The notes under the pieces: generated by a model
What the model was told of the DNA's origin: nothing
What the model saw: the letters and a program-made list of their open reading frames with translations, nothing else
The model's database searches: none
Part shown: piece by piece, positions 39,459 through 48,479 of the stretch
Position numbering within the stretch: the first letter of the stretch is position 1
How the letters are laid out: each line of letters opens with the position of its first letter
NCBI GenBank assembly: GCA_014237395.1
Contig: JABZFP010000041.1
Location: 337,742-401,741 of the forward strand
From: Desulfobacteraceae bacterium
GTDB taxonomy: Bacteria; Desulfobacterota; Desulfobacteria; Desulfobacterales; UBA5852
Direction of reading: 5' to 3'
DNA: 64,000 nucleotides
Program-made: the position numbers and the translations under genes

Positions 39459-40478
39459 ATGACCCGCAAACGAACGGTGGCCTTTTCGCCCCGGGCCGTC
39501 AATCTCTTCTTTCATATCCTGACCCGCTGCAACCTGAAATGCCGCCATTGCTACATCAACCCCGACCAGCACGGCACGGCAACACTGCCGCTGAACACCA
39601 TCGAAAACTGGCTCAAGGTGTTTGCGGATCTCGGGAAACCGGCCAATCTGATTCTCCTCGGGGGTGAGCCGACCCTGCATCCGGACCTGGCGGCGGTGGT
39701 CCAAACGGCGCGCCGCCTGCAGTTTGCCTCGGTTACCATCGATACCAATGGCTATCTTTTTCACGACATCCTGGACCGGCTGACCCCGACGGATCTGGAC
39801 TATTTCAGTTTCAGCCTGGACGGGGCGACCGCCAAAACCAATGATGCCCTGCGGGGCCGGGGATCTTATGATGCCTGCCTGGCGGGTATCCGCCGGGCCG
39901 TGGCCAAAGGATTCAGCACCAGCCTGATCTATACCGTGAGCACGGCCAATATCGATGAACTGCCGCAGATGGGGTCGCTGCTGGAAGATCTCGGTATCGA
40001 CCGGTTTTTCATTCAGGTCCTGGGGATTCGGGGCAATCCGGCCCTACAGGCCGACCGTATGGCGGCCGACCGGCCGCTCCAGGTGGATCGGGACCGTTGG
40101 CTGGCAGTCGTACCGACAGCGGCCGAACAGATTGCCGATCGGGGCCTTACGGTGACCTATCCCAAGGTCTTCTTGTCACCCCGGGAGAATTTCGCCTGCG
40201 CCGGCAAGGTGGCCGACAATTATTTCGTTTTTCCCAACGGCCGGGTCTATCGCTGTCCGCTGTGTGAAGATTTCCCCCTGCACAGCCTGACGCTGGAAAA
40301 GGGGCGGCTCGACGCCATGCCGCCCATCAATGAAAACGATTTGTTTGCGCTGGATATTCCGGAGGGTTGCGTCATGAACCGCTTGATCCAGCCCGGAAAC
40401 CTTGTCTACGATGCGGACGGTGTGCCGGCCTACCGGATCGCCTGTTGCATGCTGAAAGAAGAGATTCTGCCACCCTGA
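39459..40478 (+). CDS. Radical SAM protein of unknown function
   Basis: About 339 residues. The CxxxCxxC cluster motif is CNLKCRHC near residue 24. GGEPTLHPDL, the SAM-binding GGE loop, follows near 70, and FSFSLDGA comes later. Extra cysteines near the C-terminus (ENFACAG, VYRCPLCED, and RIACCM at the end) suggest an auxiliary cluster in a partial SPASM-like region. Such proteins modify peptides, cofactors or tRNA; nothing local fixes the substrate. The start is uncertain because AGGA lies 15 bp upstream. The HTH/zinc-ribbon gene follows by 11 bp. Confidence 0.75.
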   Translation: MTRKRTVAFSPRAVNLFFHILTRCNLKCRHCYINPDQHGTATLPLNTIENWLKVFADLGKPANLILLGGEPTLHPDLAAVVQTARRLQFASVTIDTNGYLFHDILDRLTPTDLDYFSFSLDGATAKTNDALRGRGSYDACLAGIRRAVAKGFSTSLIYTVSTANIDELPQMGSLLEDLGIDRFFIQVLGIRGNPALQADRMAADRPLQVDRDRWLAVVPTAAEQIADRGLTVTYPKVFLSPRENFACAGKVADNYFVFPNGRVYRCPLCEDFPLHSLTLEKGRLDAMPPINENDLFALDIPEGCVMNRLIQPGNLVYDADGVPAYRIACCMLKEEILPP

Positions 40479-40489
40479 GGAACGATGCG

Positions 40490-40789
40490 ATGCCCGAAGA
40501 CAGCGGGGATAAAACGTTGCGGCAACGCATGATGACCCTGCTCAAGGCTGAAGAATGTGGTGTGCGTGATATTTCCCAGGCCCTGCACATTTCCGAAAAA
40601 GAGGTCGCCGACCACCTGACCCACATTCGCCGCAGTCTGGCCGCCGGCCCCCAGTCTCTTGAGATCCGCCCGGCGGAATGTTTGGCCTGCGGCTTTGTTT
40701 TCAAGGATCGGCGGCGCTTTTCCCGCCCGGGCCGCTGCCCCCGTTGCCGGCAGACCCGCATTTCCATGCCGCGCTATTATATCTGTTGA
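40490..40789 (+). CDS. Small winged-helix regulator with C-terminal zinc ribbon
   Basis: A 99-residue protein. Residues 10-55 form a helix-turn-helix (RMMTLLKAEECGVRDIS, then ALHISEKEVADHL). Residues 60-95 form a zinc ribbon (CLACGF about 20 residues before CPRCRQ). The arrangement matches small predicted transcriptional regulators found widely in Desulfobacterota. TGAGGA precedes the ATG at 40490. It is cotranscribed with the radical SAM gene and may regulate it; the DNA target is unknown. Confidence 0.7.
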   Translation: MPEDSGDKTLRQRMMTLLKAEECGVRDISQALHISEKEVADHLTHIRRSLAAGPQSLEIRPAECLACGFVFKDRRRFSRPGRCPRCRQTRISMPRYYIC

Positions 40790-40900
40790 CGAGCTCCCAT
40801 CTGATTTATCTTTCCACAGGGCTTCCGGCCGTGTATCGCGGCCACACGAACAGCCGTGGCCGTTCTCGATGACGGGGTCCACCAGACCGAAACAGAGAGC

Positions 40901-41550
40901 TTAAGGCCCCACGGCCATTAACCAGCCAAGGTAGGTCAAGGCGGAAGCCAAGGTGGAGGTTGAAATCGCGGCCACGGCGAATTCATCATCCGCGTGCATC
41001 TCTTTGGCCATGACGCAGGCCACCGTCGCCATGGGGGTGGCCAATACGATCAGGCCGGGTAAAAACTCAGCCGTCTTCAGGCCGAAGAACAAGAAGAACG
41101 CCAAACCGACCAGGCCTGCAACGCCAGGACCGAGAGCACATTCTGCAGAATCATGAGAAAGCCCGCCAGGATGCCGGCTTTGGCCAGGCCGCTTTCCCCC
41201 ATGAAGTAAAACGCCACGGGAAGCCCGATGTAGCCATGGTTCCCGTGGGCGGAGCACTGGATGAAGGCGCCGACGCGTCCTTTAGGCCAGCGGGTAAGCT
41301 GTCCGATCAGCCAGGCGCTGAAATAGGCTATCGTCGCCGATGACAGCGTGATGAGAAGAACCGTCATGTTGAATTGCGTGTGGAAGGAGGCGTTTGAAAT
41401 GGAACGAAAGATGAGTGCCGGGATGGCCAGGTAATATACCATCTGATTGGCCGGCCCCAGGAATTCCGGCGGCATGAACCCCCGGCGGCGGGCAAGCCAG
41501 CCTAAAATAACGACGGCAAAGATGGGAATGATGGTCGAGAATACTTGCAT
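40901..41550 (-). pseudogene. AEC-family auxin-efflux-type permease, broken
   Basis: The N-terminal half is intact (MQVFSTIIPIFAVVILGWLARRRG to FLMILQNVLSVLALQ, 41550 to about 41115). The C-terminal half continues in another frame (GLVGLAFFLFFGLKTAEF, ATPMATVACVMAKEM, to the stop at 40901). Summed length is about 215 residues against roughly 300 for the family. The junction therefore combines a frameshift with loss of about 90 internal residues, best explained by one deletion. A base-calling error alone would not remove the middle helices. It sits downstream of the Zn-dependent dehydrogenase gene. Confidence 0.75.
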
Positions 41551-41562
41551 GCGCTGAAAGGA

Positions 41563-42546
41563 TCAGATTTCAACCAGGGTTTTGACCCGCTCAGGCGATG
41601 CAAATGCCCCCATAAACTGATCGAGTCCGGACAGGGAAACCCTGCCTGTGGCTAAGGGACCGGTCTTGACCTTCCCACTTTGCAGGATTTCGATGGCCTC
41701 GGGGAACTCGTCCGTATAGATCAGAGATCCGCGAATCACCAGCTCCTTGCGGACCACCATGTCGATGGGGATGGCATGGTCTTTTCCCGGCAGACTCAAA
41801 ACGACGATTTTTCCAAGCGGTGCTGCCAATCGAATGACCTTGTCCAGCGCCGTTGATACACCGCTGGTCTCATAGATCACGTCGAAGGTGTTGAGGAAGG
41901 TTTCATGAGACGTATCCGGCCCTAAAATCTCGGATGCCCCCAGCTGTTTTGCCAGCGACAACCGTTTTTCAGCGAGGTCGCAGGCGGTGACCCTGGCGCC
42001 CCTGCTTACCGCCAACTGCAAAACAAGCAATCCCATGACACCCGCACCGAAGATGAGAACGTTGTCCCCGGGATTCGGCGCCGTAATGCGCATCGCATGA
42101 ACACCCACGGAAAGCGGTTCCGTAAAAACGGCAACCTCGTCGGGGAGCGTGTCCGGAACTTTCCAGACATAGCGTGCCGGCACTTTGACAAATTCGGCGA
42201 AAACGCCGTTGGTATCCACCCCCAGCCTGATTTTTGACGGGCAGATATTGCCGTGTCCCGAAGTACACAAGGCACATTGACCACAGGAAAAGTTGGGTTG
42301 AATCGTAACCCGTTGGCCGGTTTCAATCCCAGTGACCTCGGCACCCACAGCCTCGACGGTGCCGATGGCTTCGTGGCCGGGAATGACCGGTAGCGGAACG
42401 TTAAAGCGGCCGTGATAAAGGGTGTGGTCGGAGCCGCAGATGCCCCCCAGCTTCACCCGTATGAGGACCTCATCGCGGCCGCATGAAGGCATGTTGGTGT
42501 CTGCAACGACAATTTTGCCGACTTCAGTCAATATGGCAGCCTTCAT
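41563..42546 (-). CDS. Zinc-dependent medium-chain alcohol/polyol dehydrogenase
   Basis: A 327-residue MDR dehydrogenase. Catalytic zinc ligands are in GGICGSDH (Cys38-type) and GHEAIGTVEAVG; the structural zinc motif CGQCALCTSGHGNIC is complete. The NAD-binding loop is FGAGVMGLLVLQLA. Relatives oxidise sugars, polyols or threonine. The start ATG at 42546 has GGAGA 8 bp upstream. A much longer frame upstream is non-coding. It lies 100 bp after dctM, so it probably belongs to the TRAP-linked catabolic set. Confidence 0.88.
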   Translation of the reverse strand: MKAAILTEVGKIVVADTNMPSCGRDEVLIRVKLGGICGSDHTLYHGRFNVPLPVIPGHEAIGTVEAVGAEVTGIETGQRVTIQPNFSCGQCALCTSGHGNICPSKIRLGVDTNGVFAEFVKVPARYVWKVPDTLPDEVAVFTEPLSVGVHAMRITAPNPGDNVLIFGAGVMGLLVLQLAVSRGARVTACDLAEKRLSLAKQLGASEILGPDTSHETFLNTFDVIYETSGVSTALDKVIRLAAPLGKIVVLSLPGKDHAIPIDMVVRKELVIRGSLIYTDEFPEAIEILQSGKVKTGPLATGRVSLSGLDQFMGAFASPERVKTLVEI

Positions 42547-42647
42547 TTTTATGGATCTCCAAAATAATGGTTTGGTTCGTGTTTGGTGCAACCGTATGGC
42601 ACGAGGACTTAGGCGTCTCCCCCAGGCCATTCGTGACGCCGAAAGCG

Positions 42648-43925
42648 TTAAAAGCCGAACAAGCGCGGCAGCCAGGTTACCGTCACCGGTACGAACGAAA
42701 TAATGATCAGCACGAGCAACTCGACGAAAAAGAGCGGAATGATCTGACGTGTCAGATTGCCCAACCCGACATTGGCCACGGAATCCGCCACGAAGAGGCA
42801 CAAGCCCATGGGCGGGGTGATCAGGCCGATCATCAGGTTGAACACCACCAGAATGCCGAAATGGGTTGGGTCGACGCCCATGCTGACCGCGATGGGATGT
42901 AAAATGGGCACGAGCACCAGCATCGCGGCGATGCCCTCCAGAAACAGGCCAATAAACAGGAACAGGATCATAGAGGATACAAGGAACATCCATTTGGCCG
43001 TCATGAACGTCAGGGCAAAATCGGTAATGATGTTGGGGATGCGGTTGTAGGTCAAGAGCCAGTTTGCGGCGGAGACCGTGGCCATGACGATCATGATGAC
43101 AGCACTGTCACGCATGGAACTGGCGAAGATTTTTGGGAGCTTGGTCCATTTGAGCTCCCGGAACAGAAACAGGCCGACGATCAGGGCATAGGCCACGGCA
43201 AAACTCGCGGCCTCCGTGGGTGTCACGATACCGAAAAGGATGGTGCCCACCACAAAAACCGGCATCAGCAAGGGAATGATCCCTTGAATGAGAATTTTTC
43301 TTTTATCGACGGTCGTGGCCTCCGCTTCCGTTGCTTTCTTTTCGTAGTGTCCCTTGAACAGCATGACGTACACGGACAAAAAGATGGCCAGCAGGATCCC
43401 GGGCGCCACGCCGCCCAGAAACATGCCCGGCACGGAGACGCCGGTCACGATCAGGGCGTAAATGATCACCGGGATGCTCGGCGGAATAATGGGGCCAATG
43501 ACCGAAGAAGCGGCGGTAATGGCCGCTGCAAAGTCCCGCGGATAGCCTCTCTTTTCCATTTCGGGGATAAAAACGCGGCCGATGGCGGAGGTGTCGGCCA
43601 CGGCCGAGCCGGACAGCCCGGCAAAAATGACCGAAGCCCAGATATTGACCAGGGCCAAGCCGGCCCGCAGTCGCCCGACGATCACATTGGTAAAGGCAAT
43701 GATCCGGCGGGTGATGCCGGATTCGTTCATCAGCTCCCCGGCCAGAATAAACAACGGGATGGCCAGCAGCGGGTAAGACCGCAGCCCGCCGAACATTTGC
43801 GTCGTCACGATGCGCAGGTGGTAAGGGAATTCGCCCACCGCCATGAAATACATCAGGGCGGTCACAATGGAGAAGGCCACCGGTACGCCGATGATTAAAC
43901 AGACAATCAGGATCGCATAGACCAT
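42648..43925 (-). CDS. dctM: TRAP transporter large permease (DctM)
   Basis: A 425-residue membrane protein with about twelve segments. It has the DctM hallmarks LFILAGELMNESGI near residue 60, GLSGSAVADTSAIG near 105 and VIGPIIPPSIPVIIYA near 145. It imports the ligand delivered by DctP using a sodium or proton gradient. Its start lies 4 bp from the dctQ stop. Confidence 0.95.
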   Translation of the reverse strand: MVYAILIVCLIIGVPVAFSIVTALMYFMAVGEFPYHLRIVTTQMFGGLRSYPLLAIPLFILAGELMNESGITRRIIAFTNVIVGRLRAGLALVNIWASVIFAGLSGSAVADTSAIGRVFIPEMEKRGYPRDFAAAITAASSVIGPIIPPSIPVIIYALIVTGVSVPGMFLGGVAPGILLAIFLSVYVMLFKGHYEKKATEAEATTVDKRKILIQGIIPLLMPVFVVGTILFGIVTPTEAASFAVAYALIVGLFLFRELKWTKLPKIFASSMRDSAVIMIVMATVSAANWLLTYNRIPNIITDFALTFMTAKWMFLVSSMILFLFIGLFLEGIAAMLVLVPILHPIAVSMGVDPTHFGILVVFNLMIGLITPPMGLCLFVADSVANVGLGNLTRQIIPLFFVELLVLIIISFVPVTVTWLPRLFGF

Positions 43926-43929
43926 GGGC

Positions 43930-44484
43930 TCATCCTCTGGTGGCTTGGGTGGCAGGCTTTTCCGTAAGGCGCATCGACAGTTTCAGCAGGGCGGCGATCG
44001 TCAAGAGGGCGCCCCCGATGACGATGGCCGCCATATAGGGATACATGTGCCCGATCCAGATCATGCCGTCCCACCCGGTCAAGGATTTGAGCCATTTCGC
44101 CATGTTAATGATGCCGGGGGATTCCAGGCGGCCCCGTTTGATCACAAACATCCATCCGGAATAAACCAGCAGCAGGCCGTTCAGCACCATGATCAGGTCC
44201 ACAAGGATGTACAGTTTGCGGGTCATGGCTTCCGACAGGAACCGGACCAGTAAGGTGAAGCGGATGTGCCGATCCTGAACATAGGCCCAGGCCATCCCGA
44301 ACATGACGCCGTAGATGCCCAAATAAATCGGAAGTTCCTCCCCCCACTCGAAGGATTTCCCGATGGCGTAGCGGCGGACGGAATTGACAAAGACGATCAG
44401 AAAAAGAGTCATCATGGACAGGGATGCGCCTCCGGAGGCCAATTGCGAAAAACGGCGGGTTATTTTTTCAATGACGTTCGGCAT
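43930..44484 (-). CDS. dctQ: TRAP transporter small permease (DctQ)
   Basis: A 184-residue protein with four membrane helices and the SFEWGEELPIYLGIYGVMFG segment that marks DctQ. It forms the permease with DctM. GGGAG precedes the ATG. A stable hairpin lies between it and dctP. Confidence 0.92.
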   Translation of the reverse strand: MPNVIEKITRRFSQLASGGASLSMMTLFLIVFVNSVRRYAIGKSFEWGEELPIYLGIYGVMFGMAWAYVQDRHIRFTLLVRFLSEAMTRKLYILVDLIMVLNGLLLVYSGWMFVIKRGRLESPGIINMAKWLKSLTGWDGMIWIGHMYPYMAAIVIGGALLTIAALLKLSMRLTEKPATQATRG

Positions 44485-44540
44485 AACCGTTGCTCCCTAT
44501 CCTAAAATTTTCACCTAAGCTTTTTTGATATCCCCTATAT

Positions 44541-44583
44541 GAACGCGCCGGGAGGCGCAAGCTGGCCGCTCCTCCCGGCGTTA
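44541..44583 (-). other. Hairpin between dctP and dctQ
   Basis: CGCCGGGAGG (44546-44555) pairs with CCTCCCGGCG (44571-44580). No T-run follows. Such hairpins between a binding-protein gene and permease genes commonly protect the upstream mRNA and raise binding-protein output. Confidence 0.5.
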
Positions 44584-44597
44584 CAGGGAACAGGCGG

Positions 44598-45605
44598 TTA
44601 TTTAGACGCGGCCTCTACCGCATCGTCAAGTTTTTTGATCCATACGGCGTCGTCACCAAGCTCTCCGGCCAGCCATTCTTTTACAGCCGGCTGGGCCAAT
44701 TTTTTGAACTGGTTCAGATCTTCGGCCGTCGGGGAATAGACCTGCATGCCTTCGGCCGCCACCTTGGTGACGCCTTCGGCGGTATTGAACTGCTGGATGG
44801 CGCGGCCCATGTTGCCGGCAACACGGGCGGCCTTTTCAATGATGGCCTGGTCTTTGGCCGGCAGCGACTGGAAGAATTCATCGTTGATGATGATGAAGTC
44901 GGCGCCGTACACGTGGCCGTCCAGCACCAAATATTTCTGCAGTTTGTGCAGCTGGTTGTTGTAGATGACGCCAACGGGGTTTTCCTGTCCGTCCACTACC
45001 CCAGTGGCCAGGGCATTGGGCAGCTCGGACCAGGCAATCGGGGTGGGCTCGCCCCCCAGACCTTTGACCATCTCCACATACAGCGGAATGGGTTGAACAC
45101 GGAATTTGAGGCCCTTCATGTCCGCCGGCGTCTTGATTTCCCGGACGTTGTTGGTGAAGTTGCGGAAACCGGTTTCACCGTAAGCCAGGGTGCGCAGACC
45201 GGTCTTCTGCAGGCAGTGTTCCGCCAGCTCCTTGCCGAAGGGGCCGTCCAGTACGTCCCAGGCGACCGGCGCTGATGGAAATTCATAGGGAATGTTCAGC
45301 ACGTCTGCTGTCTTGCAGACCGTCGACATGGCCCCGGACACGATGGCCATATGGGTGGTGCCTTCCTGAACCTGCTGCACCAGGGCGTTTTCATCACCCA
45401 GGGCTTTGGCCGGGAACAGCTCCACCGTGATATCGGATTCCCCTTCGACGATGTTCTTGAAAATGACCCCGGCCGCTCCTTTTTTGGAACTCTGCCAATC
45501 GGCGGGGTCGACATGCCCCAGTTTGATGGTCGGTCCTGCCATGGCGGCTGTTGCAAAAACGGCCATGAGCAAAGCGAGACCCAAAATTTTGATAGAACGG
45601 ATCAT
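44598..45605 (-). CDS. dctP: TRAP transporter periplasmic solute-binding protein (DctP)
   Basis: A 335-residue DctP. The signal peptide MIRSIKILGLALLMAVFATAAMA is followed by GPTIKLGHVDP. The mature protein contains the family segments LKFRVQPIPLYVEMVKGLGG and NPVGVIYNNQLHKLQKYLVLDGH, including the carboxylate-binding arginine. Ligands of this class are usually organic or sugar acids. AAGGAGG precedes the ATG at 45605. It is the first of the dctPQM genes. Confidence 0.93.
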   Translation of the reverse strand: MIRSIKILGLALLMAVFATAAMAGPTIKLGHVDPADWQSSKKGAAGVIFKNIVEGESDITVELFPAKALGDENALVQQVQEGTTHMAIVSGAMSTVCKTADVLNIPYEFPSAPVAWDVLDGPFGKELAEHCLQKTGLRTLAYGETGFRNFTNNVREIKTPADMKGLKFRVQPIPLYVEMVKGLGGEPTPIAWSELPNALATGVVDGQENPVGVIYNNQLHKLQKYLVLDGHVYGADFIIINDEFFQSLPAKDQAIIEKAARVAGNMGRAIQQFNTAEGVTKVAAEGMQVYSPTAEDLNQFKKLAQPAVKEWLAGELGDDAVWIKKLDDAVEAASK

Positions 45606-45723
45606 GTTCGCCTCCTTTAGTTTGATGGCCATATTGGCGCCATCGGTTGTTGGATTCACTTGCAACGTAAATTGTTTGAAATTCCAGGCAATTTGCGTCC
45701 TATATAAAGCGTCTTCATCACAT

Positions 45724-46536
45724 TTAATTCGGTTCTTCCTTCAAATACGTTTCGGCCGCGCGAATGGCGCGACGAGCGTATTCTTCCGGTCCCAGCTCCT
45801 TCATCAGGACCTCGTTCGGGATTTCAAGAGAATAGGTAAGCGTGGGAATGCACGCCAGTATAGCCCGCAGATTCAGGCCGCCTTCCCCTGGGAAATAGCG
45901 GTCGGCGCGGGCCGTGTGAATGATCGCTTCCGTAGCGGTCGGAATCTCCTTGGGGGCATCACAGAGATGGACGAAATGAAACCATTCCCGGGGGAGGTTG
46001 CGTAAATCTTCCAGGCTCGACCGGGAGCGATCAAAGTGGAGGGTATCCACCAGTAGGCCCGCATTGGGTTTGTCTACGGCCTCAATAACGGCGGCGGCCG
46101 CTTTCAGGTCCCGGGTATCCGTCCATGGCAGAAATTCGAGATCTACGGTCAGGCCAAAGGGCTTGGCGAGATCACAAAGCCTGGCAAAACGTTCGGTCGC
46201 CCGCCCTCGTTCGGGATCTGGAAGTTGTGCAATAACGGCGCGGGCACCAAGTTCGCCGCCCGCTTCTAGGAAAAAGCGGTATGCTTCTGGTTCGGTGTTC
46301 GGATCCAGGCGGACCAATTCGATGTCATGAACGCGAATGCCTGTATCGGCCATGCGCTTCTTGGTTTCCTTCATCATCGCACGGTCATCCATGAGGGGAT
46401 AGATTTTTTCATGGGCGGTGACTGCCGTCATACGAAAGCTGACATAGGGATAGCCGGTTTGGGATGCGATGGCGATCATCTCCAGAGGCGAGCACTGCAA
46501 AACGGTCAAGTGCGCGAGGGAAAATTCAAACGCCAT
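45724..46536 (-). CDS. Sugar phosphate isomerase/epimerase-like TIM barrel protein
   Basis: About 270 residues of the xylose-isomerase-like/AP endonuclease 2 fold. The barrel carries conserved metal-site acids and histidines in TVDLEFLPWTD, GLLVDTLHFDR and FHFVHLCDAP. Family members include inosose isomerases, hydroxypyruvate isomerase and 3-dehydroshikimate dehydratases. The last is tempting given aroD/aroE nearby, but nothing in sequence confirms it. The ATG at 46536 has AGGAGAAG upstream. Confidence 0.75.
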   Translation of the reverse strand: MAFEFSLAHLTVLQCSPLEMIAIASQTGYPYVSFRMTAVTAHEKIYPLMDDRAMMKETKKRMADTGIRVHDIELVRLDPNTEPEAYRFFLEAGGELGARAVIAQLPDPERGRATERFARLCDLAKPFGLTVDLEFLPWTDTRDLKAAAAVIEAVDKPNAGLLVDTLHFDRSRSSLEDLRNLPREWFHFVHLCDAPKEIPTATEAIIHTARADRYFPGEGGLNLRAILACIPTLTYSLEIPNEVLMKELGPEEYARRAIRAAETYLKEEPN

Positions 46537-46710
46537 TTGGTTTCTTCTCCTATGTTTCATCTCGAGGTGCGCGGCCTGTCTTGAATCTATCGGGGGTCAA
46601 ATCTCCCCCAAATGATTTATGGAACCCTAGGCGTAGCGTTGTTGTTAATCCGGGGCGCATGTGCGCCCAGTCACCAATGGTTTTGCACCATCCGGTATGA
46701 CAGCCATCGG

Positions 46711-48468
46711 TCATGTGCTCACATGGGACACCTTCTTTCCGGGGGAGTAAATATCCAGAATGTTCCAGTGACCTGCGGTGGGTACCGGGTTGTTGATCAT
46801 GGCGACATCGATGACGACGGGCCCTTTGGACTGAATGGCTTTTTCGAGGGCGGGCTTAAATGCACCGGCAGAAGTGATTTTCACCCCCTCAACGCCGTAG
46901 GCCTCTGCAATGGCCGCATAATCCGGAGAAGTGGACGTGCCGTCCTTCTCGAAGACAGTGCCGAAGGTGGTGTTGTAGTGCGCCTTCTGTAGACCGGCGA
47001 TGGTGCCGAAGGCGTCGTTGTTCATGATGACAAACACCACGGCCACGTTTTCGGCCAGAGCCGTTGCCAATAACGCCGGATTCTGGCCAAACCCACCGTC
47101 ACCGATCAGCGCCACGACAACCCGGTCAGGCCGGGCGATCTTGGCGCCGATGGCCGCAGGTCCGCCGAAGCCCATGGTGGCATAACCGCCGGGGATCAGG
47201 ATGCTGCCCGGCGTGTAGATGGGGAATTGCTGGCCAACCCCGTTCTTGTTCCAACCTACGTCGGTGGTGATGATGGCATCCCGCGGGAGCACCTCCCGCA
47301 CCTCGGCCAGGATGCGTTCGGGCATCATGGGGAAGGCGTCGCTTTGTTCCATGGCCACGTTGCTCTGCTTGAAAGTCTGGCGATAAGCGGCGATCTCCTC
47401 GATAAGCTCTTTTCTCTGGATGCCGTCGGGGTAAAGATATCTGGCCACGCGGGTCAGAACCGCAAGGGCCTGTTTCAAATCGGCGACCACGCCGATTTCC
47501 ACCGGATAGTTGCGGCCGATCTCACTGGGTTCGATGTCGACCTGTATCAGCCGGGTGGGCGGTATATTGAAGGTGTATTCCGGGTACCAGGAACTGCTGT
47601 CAGCTTCCTTGAAGCGGGTGCCGAGGCCCAAAATGACGTCAGCTTCCCGGCAGGCGTCGTTGATGAATTGAGTGCCCCAGAAGCCGGTCATCCCCAAGGT
47701 CAACGGGTGATCATCCGGCAGGGCCGCCTTTCCCATCAGGCTGTGGGCCACCGGGATACCCATGTGATTGACAAAGGCCTTCAGTTCTTCGGCAGCCTGT
47801 GCCAGAAGAATGCCCCCGCCGGCGTAGATGACGGGTTTGCGGGCGGTCGCCAAACAGGTAATGATGTCTTTGGCCGTATCCTCATCGATAGACGGTTGGC
47901 GGAGCTTCCGGGTGTTAGCCTTGACCCGGTCGAAAAGGGTTGTGTCCACTTCTTTGGAAAAAATGTCCATGGGCACATCCACCAGCACAGGCCCCGGCTG
48001 CCCGTTTTCAGCCAGCTGAAAGGCTTTTTCGATGATTTCCGGGAAGAGTTCCGGGCGATCCACCCGCCAGGCGCGCTTCACGAAAGGGCGATAGATTTCA
48101 TACTGGGCGCCGTCGCTATGCAGATTGACCTCCTGGTGGGGGTGTTTGCCGAAGTAGTGGCTGGGGACGTCGCCTGCAATCACCACCATGGGGATGCAGT
48201 CCAGGGCGGCGTTGGCGACGCCGGTGGCCGCGTTGGTCATCCCGGGTCCCAGATGGCTCATGACCACGGCAGCCCTGCCGGTGATACGCGCATAGCCATC
48301 AGCCGCATGGGCGGCGATCTGTTCGTGCCGGACGTTGATGAAGTCGATCGTGCTGTTTTCCAGGGCGGACAATACGGCGATATTCGTGTGCCCGCAAAGA
48401 CCGAAAATATGTTTAACGCCGCGGTCTTCCAGATATCTGACCAATTGATGGGATACGAGCTTTTTCAT
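46711..48468 (-). CDS. Thiamine-diphosphate-dependent enzyme, acetolactate synthase-like
   Basis: A 585-residue three-domain TPP enzyme. The catalytic Glu lies in NVRHEQIAAHAADGYARITG near residue 50. The TPP/Mg motif is GDGGFGQNPALLATALAENVAVVFVIMNN near 435. FAD is not obviously required. It resembles acetolactate synthase but lies in a catabolic setting, so it may cleave or condense a 2-oxoacid or cyclic diketone. It lacks the features I associate with sulfoacetaldehyde acetyltransferase. AGGAGG overlaps the preceding gene's stop. Confidence 0.8.
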   Translation of the reverse strand: MKKLVSHQLVRYLEDRGVKHIFGLCGHTNIAVLSALENSTIDFINVRHEQIAAHAADGYARITGRAAVVMSHLGPGMTNAATGVANAALDCIPMVVIAGDVPSHYFGKHPHQEVNLHSDGAQYEIYRPFVKRAWRVDRPELFPEIIEKAFQLAENGQPGPVLVDVPMDIFSKEVDTTLFDRVKANTRKLRQPSIDEDTAKDIITCLATARKPVIYAGGGILLAQAAEELKAFVNHMGIPVAHSLMGKAALPDDHPLTLGMTGFWGTQFINDACREADVILGLGTRFKEADSSSWYPEYTFNIPPTRLIQVDIEPSEIGRNYPVEIGVVADLKQALAVLTRVARYLYPDGIQRKELIEEIAAYRQTFKQSNVAMEQSDAFPMMPERILAEVREVLPRDAIITTDVGWNKNGVGQQFPIYTPGSILIPGGYATMGFGGPAAIGAKIARPDRVVVALIGDGGFGQNPALLATALAENVAVVFVIMNNDAFGTIAGLQKAHYNTTFGTVFEKDGTSTSPDYAAIAEAYGVEGVKITSAGAFKPALEKAIQSKGPVVIDVAMINNPVPTAGHWNILDIYSPGKKVSHVST

Positions 48469-48479
48469 AAGAAATCCTC

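Noticed and set aside
40836..40862. Terminator between the zinc-ribbon gene and the AEC remnant
   Set aside because: CGGCCAC/GTGGCCG can pair, but there is no T-run on either strand.
41563..42993. Long frame extending the zinc dehydrogenase by 149 residues
   Set aside because: The extension is antisense to dctM; the internal ATG at 42546 has GGAGA and begins like other MDR enzymes.
46711..48468. Sulfoacetaldehyde acetyltransferase identity for the TPP enzyme
   Set aside because: Tempting beside a SauS-like dehydrogenase, but the mid-domain text does not resemble Xsc as I remember it; only the superfamily is kept.
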